Shown here one piece after another: positions 8,315 through 15,612 of a stretch of 64,000 nt of DNA. Position numbers and translations under genes: made by a program. Origin of the DNA: Microbulbifer sp. MKSA007 (lineage in GTDB: Bacteria > Pseudomonadota > Gammaproteobacteria > Pseudomonadales > Cellvibrionaceae); assembly GCA_032615215.1 (NCBI GenBank), contig CP128433.1, forward strand, positions 4,138,501 through 4,202,500, given 5' to 3'. Each line of letters begins with the position of its first letter. Position 1 is the stretch's first letter. The notes under the pieces are model-generated. The model saw only the letters and a program-made list of their open reading frames with translations, searched no databases and was not told the DNA's origin.

Positions 8315-9040
8315 ATGCCAACGCTACAAGCGTTACACCTCGCCAAACAATATAAGAAAAGAAAAGTTGTCCAAGATGTATCTGTCAGCGTGTCAAGCGG
8401 ACAGGTCGTTGGCTTACTTGGCCCCAACGGAGCTGGGAAAACCACCTGCTTCTATATGATCGCTGGGCTGGTGCAGGCCGATGCCGGGCAAGTCCTGATC
8501 GATAACGAAGATATTACCCGCCTATCAATGCACGGGCGCGCCCGCAAAGGGATCGGTTACCTACCTCAGGAAGCCTCTGTTTTTCGACGCCTGTCTGTAC
8601 GCGACAATATTCTCGCAATCCTCGAAACCCGAAAAGGGCTCAATCGTGCAGAGCGCGAAGAGCAAGCCCAGGAGTTGCTCGAAGAGTTCAACATCACACA
8701 CATTAAAAACAGCCTAGGAATGGCCCTATCCGGCGGAGAGCGGCGCAGGGTGGAGATTGCACGAGCCCTGGCTACAGACCCAAGCTTTGTCTTGCTCGAT
8801 GAACCCTTTGCTGGTGTAGACCCTATTTCAGTGAACGATATCAAACACATTATTCGCCACTTGCGGGACAGGGATATCGGCGTCTTGATCACAGATCACA
8901 ACGTAAGGGAAACCCTGGATATCTGTGAAACTGCTTATATCGTTAGCGAGGGACATATTATTGCCTCAGGCACGCCCGATGATGTCCTCGCTAACCAGCA
9001 AGTGCGCGAAGTCTATTTGGGACACGAGTTCACCATTTAA
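8315..9040 (+). CDS. lptB: LPS export ABC transporter ATP-binding protein LptB
   Basis: LptB is the ATPase of the LptB2FG complex that extracts LPS from the inner membrane. All ABC motifs are present in 241 residues: Walker A GPNGAGKTT at 36-44, Q-loop region LPQEASVFRRLSV, signature LSGGERRR near 138, Walker B FVLLDEP near 159, and the switch histidine in ITDHNV. It follows lptA by 92 bases and sits ahead of rpoN, the arrangement conserved across Pseudomonas and relatives. lptF and lptG are not in the window. Peripheral cytoplasmic face of the inner membrane. Confidence 0.97.
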   Translation: MPTLQALHLAKQYKKRKVVQDVSVSVSSGQVVGLLGPNGAGKTTCFYMIAGLVQADAGQVLIDNEDITRLSMHGRARKGIGYLPQEASVFRRLSVRDNILAILETRKGLNRAEREEQAQELLEEFNITHIKNSLGMALSGGERRRVEIARALATDPSFVLLDEPFAGVDPISVNDIKHIIRHLRDRDIGVLITDHNVRETLDICETAYIVSEGHIIASGTPDDVLANQQVREVYLGHEFTI

Positions 9041-9130
9041 TGGCAAATGATGACAGGCGTAACTAAATAGGTAAAATTTCGAAAAACATATCATACTTCA
9101 CATAGAAATCGACCTCCTGGCAGGCAATAG

Positions 9131-9148
9131 TCGGCATGCTTATTGCTT
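9131..9148 (+). promoter_or_regulatory. Possible sigma-54 (-24/-12) promoter upstream of rpoN
   Basis: The sequence TCGGCATGCTTATTGCTT places GG (9133-9134) and GC (9145-9146) ten bases apart, with GGCATG and TTGCT blocks as in the -24/-12 consensus. It lies 87 bases before the rpoN start and points toward it. A match of this quality is expected about twice by chance in a window of this size counting both strands, so placement is the main support. It would imply that sigma-54 acts on its own gene. Confidence 0.35.
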
Positions 9149-9234
9149 GTAATAGTTTGAGGGCCAAGGTAGTCTGCGCCATCTCGGGTTAATTTTGACG
9201 AACCCTTTGTCGCACTGGCCTGCAACTTTAAATT

Positions 9235-10701
9235 ATGAAGCAGTCTCTCCAGCTCAAGCTCGGCGCACAGCTAACCATGACCCCCCAGTTGCAGCAGGCA
9301 ATACGCCTCCTGCAGCTCTCCACACTAGATTTACAGCAAGAAGTCCAGGCAGCCCTCGACAGCAACCCAATGCTGGAAGCTGAGGGTGAAGACCCGGCTC
9401 AACAAGCAACAGCCAATAACGAGAGCAACGCACAACAAGAGCCTCCAGCCGCTGTAGGAGAGGATTTAAACCACGCAGCCGCTGAGGAAAAAGAGCTTGG
9501 TGATTCCGACTGGAACCAGGATATTCCAACAGAGCTGCCCGTTGATTCTCACTGGGACGACATTTACAGCAGCTACAGTGGCCCCACCGAGGGCGACGAC
9601 CCCAATTTTGAGCGCAACTCTTCCACCGACACACTTCAAGACCACTTGCGCTGGCAATTAAACCTGACAGCACTTTCCAGTCACGATAAATGGATCGGCG
9701 AGCACCTTATTGACGCCATCAACCCAAACGGTCTTCTCAATACCACCGTTGATGACGTAGCCACCTCCCTTCAGCTCGAAGAAGATGAAGTAGTTGCAGT
9801 CCTTAAAGCTGTACAACAATTCGAACCAGCTGGCTGTGGGGCCAGAAACCTCCAAGAATGCCTTCTACTCCAGCTCAAGCAGCTACCAGCGGAAACTCCG
9901 TGGCTAAACGAAGCGCAGACCATTATTGAGCGCCACTTGGAATTACTTGGAAAAAGGGATTTCAGGCAACTCACCCGACGCACACGCCTCAACGAAGCCC
10001 AGCTCGGCGAAGTGATCCGCCTTATCCAGACACTAACCCCCAACCCAGGTGAGGAGTTCAGCGGGGAACAGCCCGCTTATGTCATTCCCGACATTATTGT
10101 GTCCCGCAAGGATCACCGCTGGCTGGTCGAACTCAATCCAGAAATCACTCCCAAGATCCGGATTAATGGCCACTACGCCTCCTTGGTAAAACGGGCGGAC
10201 AACTCCCGGGAAAACAATTTCATGCGGGATCACTTGCAGGAGGCCCGCTGGTTCTTGAAGAGCCTGCAGAGCCGCCACGACACCCTGCTAAAGGTCGCTA
10301 CGTCCATTGTGGATAAGCAGCAAGGCTTTTTTGAGGAAGGCCCAGAGGCAATGCGACCAATGGTTCTGGCAGATATTGCTGAAACCATTGGCATGCATGA
10401 ATCCACCATATCCCGAGTGACCACTCAAAAATATATGCTGACTCCACGGGGAGTTTTCGAACTCAAATATTTCTTCTCAAGCCACGTCAGTACAGATTCC
10501 GGTGAGGATGCGTCATCCACCGCCATTCGAGCCCTGATTCGCAAGCTGATTGACACAGAAGTACCTCGAAAGCCGCTATCAGATAACAAGATCACTCAGG
10601 AGCTGGACAAGCAAGGCATCAAGGTTGCGCGCCGAACGGTAGCGAAATACCGCGAATCTATGGGTATCCCCTCCTCAAGTGAGAGAAAGAGGCTCATTTA
10701 A
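9235..10701 (+). CDS. rpoN: RNA polymerase sigma-54 factor
   Basis: RpoN directs polymerase to -24/-12 promoters that need enhancer-binding ATPases. The 488-residue protein has the glutamine-rich region I (QLKLGAQLTMTPQLQQAIRL), an acidic linker (about 50-130), the core-binding domain (about 125-320) and the DNA-binding domain ending in the RpoN box ARRTVAKYRE near residue 468. It sits in the conserved lptB-rpoN-hpf-ptsN-rapZ-ptsO block, where the downstream genes form the nitrogen-related PTS. The ATG at 9235 gives the usual MKQSLQLKLG start. A possible sigma-54 site precedes it. Confidence 0.98.
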   Translation: MKQSLQLKLGAQLTMTPQLQQAIRLLQLSTLDLQQEVQAALDSNPMLEAEGEDPAQQATANNESNAQQEPPAAVGEDLNHAAAEEKELGDSDWNQDIPTELPVDSHWDDIYSSYSGPTEGDDPNFERNSSTDTLQDHLRWQLNLTALSSHDKWIGEHLIDAINPNGLLNTTVDDVATSLQLEEDEVVAVLKAVQQFEPAGCGARNLQECLLLQLKQLPAETPWLNEAQTIIERHLELLGKRDFRQLTRRTRLNEAQLGEVIRLIQTLTPNPGEEFSGEQPAYVIPDIIVSRKDHRWLVELNPEITPKIRINGHYASLVKRADNSRENNFMRDHLQEARWFLKSLQSRHDTLLKVATSIVDKQQGFFEEGPEAMRPMVLADIAETIGMHESTISRVTTQKYMLTPRGVFELKYFFSSHVSTDSGEDASSTAIRALIRKLIDTEVPRKPLSDNKITQELDKQGIKVARRTVAKYRESMGIPSSSERKRLI

Positions 10702-10897
10702 GTTACAACCCAAACACAGCCAATTAATCTGACCCCTAACCCACCTTCAGTCATACGCTACTGGCACCTTCCGCCCCCAACCTGCAACCAAAATCCAAAA
10801 TTTGAGTGTATCCTTCCATTCTGGCCCACTTCCTAGTAGGGTTGCGACCCGATAGGGGGTGAGCGCCGGCTTGTGATGCACCTTTAAGGAGAAATCC

Positions 10898-11188
10898 ATG
10901 CAGATCAATATTAGTGGCCACCACGTCGACGTTACCTCACCTATGCGCAGCTACTGCGAAAGCAAAATGGAGAAGCTGTCCAGACATTACGACAACATCA
11001 CCAACGCGCAAGTAATTTTATCCGTCGAGAAACTGATCCAAAAAGCTGAGGCGACGGTACATATAAACGGTCACGACCTCTGTGCTGGATCCGAAGACAG
11101 AGATATGTACGCGGCAATTGATGCGCTCACCGATAAGCTGGACCGCCAACTGAAAAAACACAAAGAGAAGTTGCAGAACCATCGCTGA
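10898..11188 (+). CDS. hpf: Ribosome hibernation promoting factor (short HPF)
   Basis: A 96-residue protein of the HPF/YfiA family that binds the 30S subunit in stationary phase and promotes 100S ribosome dimers. Length and content fit the short form: it starts MQINISGHHVDVT and has the basic segment KLDRQLKKHKEKLQ at the end, with no C-terminal dimerisation domain. A strong ribosome site AAGGAG precedes the ATG by 6 bases. The 196 bases between rpoN and hpf probably carry a separate promoter. ptsN follows within 4 bases if the start at 11192 is used. Confidence 0.95.
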   Translation: MQINISGHHVDVTSPMRSYCESKMEKLSRHYDNITNAQVILSVEKLIQKAEATVHINGHDLCAGSEDRDMYAAIDALTDKLDRQLKKHKEKLQNHR

Positions 11189-11191
11189 ACT

Positions 11192-11652
11192 ATGACACTG
11201 GAAGCATTACTCTCTCCCCGCCTTAGCCTTTGCCATCTGGCGGGGAGCAGCAAAAAAAGCTACTGCTCAATATTGCCCAGGCCATCGCCGAACAATATCC
11301 CCAACACGACTCCGATACAGTTTTTAACCAACTGATCGCCCGTGAGCGCCTTGGTTCCACCGGTATCGGCGATGGTGTTGCCATTCCCCATTGCAGGCTG
11401 CCCGGCTGTGATAGCCCCATTGGGGTTCTCTGTACCACCCAGCCCGCCATTGATTTTGACTCTGTCGACCGCCAGCCTGTCGATTTGCTATTTACTCTTC
11501 TGGTCCCCGAAGATGCTGAGCAGGAACATCTGGATACGCTAGCCGAAATCGCCGCTCTGTTTTCCAACAGCCAGGTTAGAGATAAGCTAAGGCAAGCACA
11601 AAGTAGTGATGAGCTATATGCCCTCGCTATTGATAGTACTGCAGCCGCCTAG
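11192..11652 (+). pseudogene. ptsN: Nitrogen PTS EIIA component PtsN, frameshifted near the N-terminus
   Basis: EIIA-Ntr, the terminal phosphoacceptor of the nitrogen PTS. From about residue 24 on the domain is clear, with the phosphorylation-site segment GDGVAIPHCRL and the hydrophobic strand PVDLLFTLLVPED. The natural start is the ATG at 11192, four bases after hpf, giving MTLEALLSPRLSLCHLAGSS, which matches PtsN N-termini. That frame leaves the domain at a run of seven A (11252-11258); an eighth A would join the two parts as KKKLLLNIAQAI. As read, translation would need the ATG at 11230 and would miss the first strand. Frameshift or sequencing error; ribosomal or polymerase slippage on the A run is possible but unproven. 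Confidence 0.8.
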
Positions 11653-11757
11653 AGGAGGTTTTGTTAGTAACTGAGTCTCAGAGCTGACATTCGCCTCATT
11701 GTTCAGGTAGTGCAACAAGCGAAATAATAAAGACTTGATCAAAGAAAAGGGCTCTCC

Positions 11758-12618
11758 ATGCGCTTGGTGATAATTAGTGGACGCTCCGGCTCCGGAAAAA
11801 GTTCTGCACTGCAATTACTGGAAGATGTCGGCTTCAATTGTATCGACAACCTTCCCACCAGCCTGCTCCCGGAGCTGGTTAAGAGGGTCAAGGCACAACC
11901 GCCAAAAGAAAACACACCTCTGGCCCTGGGTGTCGATGCCCGCAACCTCTGGCAAGACATTAGACAGGCTCCCAGTGTTATTGAGTCCTTGCGCGAGGCA
12001 GGGGTTCAATGTGATGTTATCTATCTCGATGCCCGCGAGCCGGTTTTAGTACAGCGATTCAGTGAGACCAGACGAAAGCACCCTCTCAGCAATGATTGCA
12101 CCCATTTGCTAGAAGCTCTCAATCAGGAAAAAGAGCTTCTCACCCCTATCTCAACCATCGCGGATATGGTTATTGATACCAGCACCCTGAGTTTGCACCA
12201 ACTGCGCGAACTGATTAAAAATCGTGTTGTTGGTGAACAATCAAACAGCATGGCGATTCTTTTCCAGTCCTTTGGGTTCAAGTATGGGGTGCCTGTGGAT
12301 TCAGACTTGATTTTTGACTTGCGCTGTCTACCCAACCCCTACTGGGAACCAGCTCTAAGAGAAAAAACCGGTAAGGATATCGAGGTCGCTGAATTCTTGC
12401 GCTCTCACCCAGAGACCGCAAAGATGGAGGCTGACATCACCAACTTTTTGGAAAACTGGCTACCCTCCTACCAGAAAAGTAATCGCAGCTACACCTGTGT
12501 CTCTATCGGCTGCACTGGGGGCCGACATCGATCAGTTTATATGGTTGAACAGCTGGTAAAGAAATTTTCTAAAGAGTTTGATAACGTCCAGATACGCCAC
12601 AGGGAGCAACAAAAATAG
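11758..12618 (+). CDS. rapZ: RNase adapter protein RapZ
   Basis: RapZ is a nucleotide-binding RNA-binding protein that, in E. coli, presents the GlmZ small RNA to RNase E and so controls GlmS and amino-sugar supply. The 286-residue protein has the Walker A motif GRSGSGKSS at 8-16, a central DVIYLDAREPVLVQRF, and the conserved C-terminal domain with FGFKYGVP, LRCLPNPYWEP and IGCTGGRHRSV. It lies between ptsN and ptsO as usual. In Cellvibrionales the RNA partner is not known; none was recognised here. Cytoplasmic. Confidence 0.97.
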   Translation: MRLVIISGRSGSGKSSALQLLEDVGFNCIDNLPTSLLPELVKRVKAQPPKENTPLALGVDARNLWQDIRQAPSVIESLREAGVQCDVIYLDAREPVLVQRFSETRRKHPLSNDCTHLLEALNQEKELLTPISTIADMVIDTSTLSLHQLRELIKNRVVGEQSNSMAILFQSFGFKYGVPVDSDLIFDLRCLPNPYWEPALREKTGKDIEVAEFLRSHPETAKMEADITNFLENWLPSYQKSNRSYTCVSIGCTGGRHRSVYMVEQLVKKFSKEFDNVQIRHREQQK

Positions 12619-12637
12619 ATTTTTGTCGAGCAGCGCA

Positions 12638-12907
12638 ATGCAGAAACACCAACTGACCATCATCAATAAACTCGGCTTGCACGCCCGCGCTGCAAGCAAG
12701 TTCGCGCAGACTTCCTCCAAGTTCTGCTCCAATATTAAAGTGCATTGCCAGGGTAAAGCCGTAGATGGAAAAAGTGTGATGGCCCTAATGTTACTAGCTG
12801 CAGGCAAAGGCACGGAGCTGGAACTGGAAATAGAGGGGACAGATGAAAGTGCCGCCCTGGAAGCTATCAGCACACTGATCTCCAATCGATTCGGCGAAGC
12901 TGAATAG
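12638..12907 (+). CDS. ptsO: Nitrogen PTS phosphocarrier NPr
   Basis: An 89-residue HPr-like protein that carries phosphate from EI-Ntr (PtsP) to PtsN. The phosphorylation site H15 is in NKLGLHARAAS, and the second conserved segment is GKAVDGKSVMALMLLAAGKG. The HPr regulatory serine motif of Gram-positive proteins does not apply. The correct start is the ATG at 12638; the open frame reaches back to 12578 inside rapZ but that part is not family-like. It ends the rpoN-ptsO block, 20 bases after rapZ. Confidence 0.96.
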   Translation: MQKHQLTIINKLGLHARAASKFAQTSSKFCSNIKVHCQGKAVDGKSVMALMLLAAGKGTELELEIEGTDESAALEAISTLISNRFGEAE

Positions 12908-13006
12908 AGGCCAGTATACTATTGCTACGAAAAGCTCACTCTAAACATTAAATCGCTAAGCTTTTACATCGCCTCCCAAATCCACCACTAGCAGTAAGGA
13001 CTTGTT

Positions 13007-14374
13007 GTGCCCAGCTCTCCCCAAGCCGAAATCAAATTCCGCGCACAGAATCAGCTGGGTGAGCTGTATGCCGCGCTGGATAGCGGTACGGGACAAGAAG
13101 TCCGGCGCATGCTCAAGACCCTAACTCCCCAGAGTGTTGCGCAATTGCTGGAGAGCTCTCCACCGCGTATCCGCCAGGTACTTTGGAATTTGGTGGACAG
13201 GGAAATAGAGGGTGAGGTCCTACAGGAACTCACCGACGATGTGCGCAGCCAGATCCTCGCCACTATGGATACCGAGGAGATGGTAGAGGTGATGGAAGGC
13301 CTGGATGCCGACGACATCGCCGATATACTTCAGCAGCTGCCGGAGCGAGTTGTTGCCGAAGTGCTCTCATCGATGACGGAAACCGACCGTCTCCGGGTTG
13401 AAAGTGTTCTCGCCTATGATGAGAACACTGCTGGCGGTTTAATGGATACGGACACCATCTCTGTCCGCCCCAACCTGACTCTAGATGTGGTACTTCGCTA
13501 CCTTAGGCGCCACGAACAACTACCGGAATCTACCGACAGCCTTTTTGTGATTAACCGGAGGGGCCAATATATCGGTCTCTTGCCACTATCCAAACTTCTC
13601 ACCACAGACCCATCGGTGACAGTTCGCGAAGTGGTCAATACCGATGTGGAACCAATACCCGCAGATATGCCCGACACTGAAGTCGCGCGCTTGTTTGAGA
13701 AATATGATTGGATTACCGCACCGGTAGTCGATGAAGATAACCGCCTGCTGGGGCGAATCACTATTGACGATGTAGTAGATGTTATCCGAGAGGATGCAGA
13801 TCACTCCCTGATGAGCCTTGCCGGCCTCGATGAGGAGGAAGACACCTTTGCCCCAGTAGGGCGCACTGCTCGGCGCCGGGCCGTTTGGCTGGGTATTAAT
13901 CTGCTCACAGCTCTGCTTGCCTCCTGGGTGATCAGCTTGTTCCAAAATACCCTGGATAAGGTGGTAGCCCTAGCAGTCCTAATGCCCATCGTCGCCAGCA
14001 TGGGGGGCGTGGCCGGTAGCCAAACGCTGACAGTGGTCATTCGCGGTATGGCCTTAGGCCAGATAGGACGCAGTAATTTGAGCTGGCTACTTTCCCGTGA
14101 ACTGGGTTCGGCGGCACTCAATGCTCTTTTATGGGCGCTTGTGATGGGCTTGATAACCGCCATGTGGTTTGGCGATATATGGATTGCGGTCATTATCCTT
14201 GCCGCCATGATAATCAACCTATTAACCGCCGCACTCGCCGGAGCGATATTACCAGTAGCATTGCGTGCCATGAATATAGACCCGGCATTGGCCGGCGGGG
14301 TAGCGCTTACTACAGTCACCGATGTAGTAGGCTTTATGTCTTTTCTGGGCTTGGCCACTTGGTACTTTAGCTAA
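13007..14374 (+). CDS. mgtE: Magnesium transporter MgtE
   Basis: A 455-residue MgtE-type Mg2+ channel. Domains in order: helical N domain with repeated LLESSPPRIR-like turns (about 1-130), a CBS pair (about 135-255) that senses cytoplasmic Mg2+, a plug helix, and five transmembrane segments (about 285-455) with the pore region PIVASMGGVAGSQT. The start is GTG at 13007, with AAGGA at 12996-13000. It is a homodimer in the inner membrane. The gene sits about 100 bases after ptsO and probably has its own promoter. Confidence 0.96.
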   Translation: MPSSPQAEIKFRAQNQLGELYAALDSGTGQEVRRMLKTLTPQSVAQLLESSPPRIRQVLWNLVDREIEGEVLQELTDDVRSQILATMDTEEMVEVMEGLDADDIADILQQLPERVVAEVLSSMTETDRLRVESVLAYDENTAGGLMDTDTISVRPNLTLDVVLRYLRRHEQLPESTDSLFVINRRGQYIGLLPLSKLLTTDPSVTVREVVNTDVEPIPADMPDTEVARLFEKYDWITAPVVDEDNRLLGRITIDDVVDVIREDADHSLMSLAGLDEEEDTFAPVGRTARRRAVWLGINLLTALLASWVISLFQNTLDKVVALAVLMPIVASMGGVAGSQTLTVVIRGMALGQIGRSNLSWLLSRELGSAALNALLWALVMGLITAMWFGDIWIAVIILAAMIINLLTAALAGAILPVALRAMNIDPALAGGVALTTVTDVVGFMSFLGLATWYFS

Positions 14375-14420
14375 ATCACCTCTGGACCAAGCCCCCTTAT
14401 TTACCGAAAGCGAATCAAAG

Positions 14421-14936
14421 ATGTACGAATACGACGATTACGATGACGACCTGCCGAAAAGTAAAACTCAGGTCAAAAAAGAAATGCACGAGCTGCAGGA
14501 TCTCGGCAAGCAACTAACCGAGCTCTCCAAGGCCCAACTGGCTGAAGTCCCCATAGATGAGGACTTGCAGGAGGCTATTGCTACGCTACATCGGATCAAA
14601 TCCAATGAAGCTCGCCGACGCCAGATGCAGTACATCGGCAAGTTGATGCGCAGTGCCGACCAAGAGGCGATAGAAACAGTGCTGAGCCGCTTTAAAGAGC
14701 GAGACCAACAACACCTGCGTTTCGATAAAATGGCTGAAGACTGGCGCAAACGACTACTGGAAGAAGGCAATAGTGCCCAGGGTGAGTTCTTTGACCAGCA
14801 TCCCGGTGTCGACCATCAACAGCTGCGCCAACTGATTAGGGACTCCCATCGAGAAATCAAAAACAATAAGCCACCAACCAATCAACGAAAATTATTCCGC
14901 TATCTTCGCGACTTCTTTATCCAGGAAGCGGAATAA
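14421..14936 (+). CDS. darP: Dual-action ribosomal maturation protein DarP (YjgA)
   Basis: A 171-residue highly charged, largely helical protein of the DUF615/YjgA family, now DarP, which assists late 50S subunit assembly near the peptidyl transferase centre. Recognised from the acidic start EYDDYDDDLPKSKTQVK, the segment ARRRQMQYIGKLMR and the C-terminal KLFRYLRDFF. In Pseudomonas it is flanked by pmbA and tldD; neither is here. It is the last rightward gene of the block and converges with msrB. Confidence 0.94.
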   Translation: MYEYDDYDDDLPKSKTQVKKEMHELQDLGKQLTELSKAQLAEVPIDEDLQEAIATLHRIKSNEARRRQMQYIGKLMRSADQEAIETVLSRFKERDQQHLRFDKMAEDWRKRLLEEGNSAQGEFFDQHPGVDHQQLRQLIRDSHREIKNNKPPTNQRKLFRYLRDFFIQEAE

Positions 14937-14942
14937 GGGCTC

Positions 14943-14977
14943 CGGGCGCTCCAGAGTTAACTGGCCGGCAGCGCCCG
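14943..14977. terminator. Hairpin between convergent darP and msrB
   Basis: Arms CGGGCGCT (14943-14950) and AGCGCCCG (14970-14977) are perfect complements with a 19-base loop that itself contains CCAG...CTGG. It lies between two convergent stop codons, the right place for a shared terminator, but no T tract follows on either strand, so it may work poorly or with Rho. Confidence 0.45.
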
Positions 14978-14995
14978 CAATCTAGACACCAGAAG

Positions 14996-15538
14996 TTATT
15001 GCGCTTTCTTATCCCCAGAAGCCGGCACAAAGTCCAGGGCGAGAGAATTTAGGCAGTAGCGTAAACCAGTGGGCTCCGGGCCATCTTTAAAAACATGCCC
15101 CAAGTGTTCCCCGCACTTTGATAACACCTCAGTCCGCTTCAAGCCCCAGCTGTAATCGTCCTTTAAGACAATATTTTGTGGGTAGGCAACATCCCAAAAG
15201 CTGGGCCAACCAGTACCCGATTCAAACTTCTGCTCAGAGCTGAAAACCGGTAAACGGCAACCCGCAGTGACATAAACCCCTTTCTCTTTGTTATTCAGAA
15301 GCTTGCCACTAAAAGCGGGCTCGGTACCTTTTTTCCAGAGAACCTTATAGCGATCCTCTGGCAGGATCTGCTTCCATACAGACTTAGGGATCTGATCGAG
15401 ATCAGTCCCCTCTGCAATATGCTTTTCAGCTTGAGCCACCGTCATATTCTGGTCGCGCTGGTGGTCATCTGCCTCAGAACACGCCGAAAGGGTGACGGCT
15501 GTAAAAAGAAGGAGGGGCAATAATGAATGCAACGCCAT
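14996..15538 (-). CDS. msrB: Lipoprotein peptide-methionine (R)-S-oxide reductase
   Basis: MsrB reduces methionine-R-sulfoxide in proteins. The catalytic domain shows the family segments FESGTGWPSFW, CGEHLGHVFKDGPEP and the active cysteine in LRYCLNS. The usual pair of zinc CxxC motifs is incomplete, so this looks like the zinc-free form. Ahead of the domain is a lipoprotein signal (LLLFTAVTLSAC, lipid-modified C20) and a linker with charged residues; the +2 residue is Ser, which favours the outer membrane under E. coli sorting rules. So repair happens in the periplasm (inference). Ribosome site AGGAG lies 8-9 bases before the ATG. Confidence 0.92.
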   Translation of the reverse strand: MALHSLLPLLLFTAVTLSACSEADDHQRDQNMTVAQAEKHIAEGTDLDQIPKSVWKQILPEDRYKVLWKKGTEPAFSGKLLNNKEKGVYVTAGCRLPVFSSEQKFESGTGWPSFWDVAYPQNIVLKDDYSWGLKRTEVLSKCGEHLGHVFKDGPEPTGLRYCLNSLALDFVPASGDKKAQ

Positions 15539-15612
15539 CTAGAGTGCTCCTTTTACAGGGGATCATCACTAAGATTAGATGGCTATTGCACGCTGCCTCT
15601 GGATATTAAAAC

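Noticed and set aside
11252..11258. Programmed -1 frameshifting at the A7 run of ptsN
   Set aside because: In the starting frame the heptamer is CAAAAAA, not a good X XXY YYZ site, and no downstream stimulatory structure was seen; an indel is simpler.
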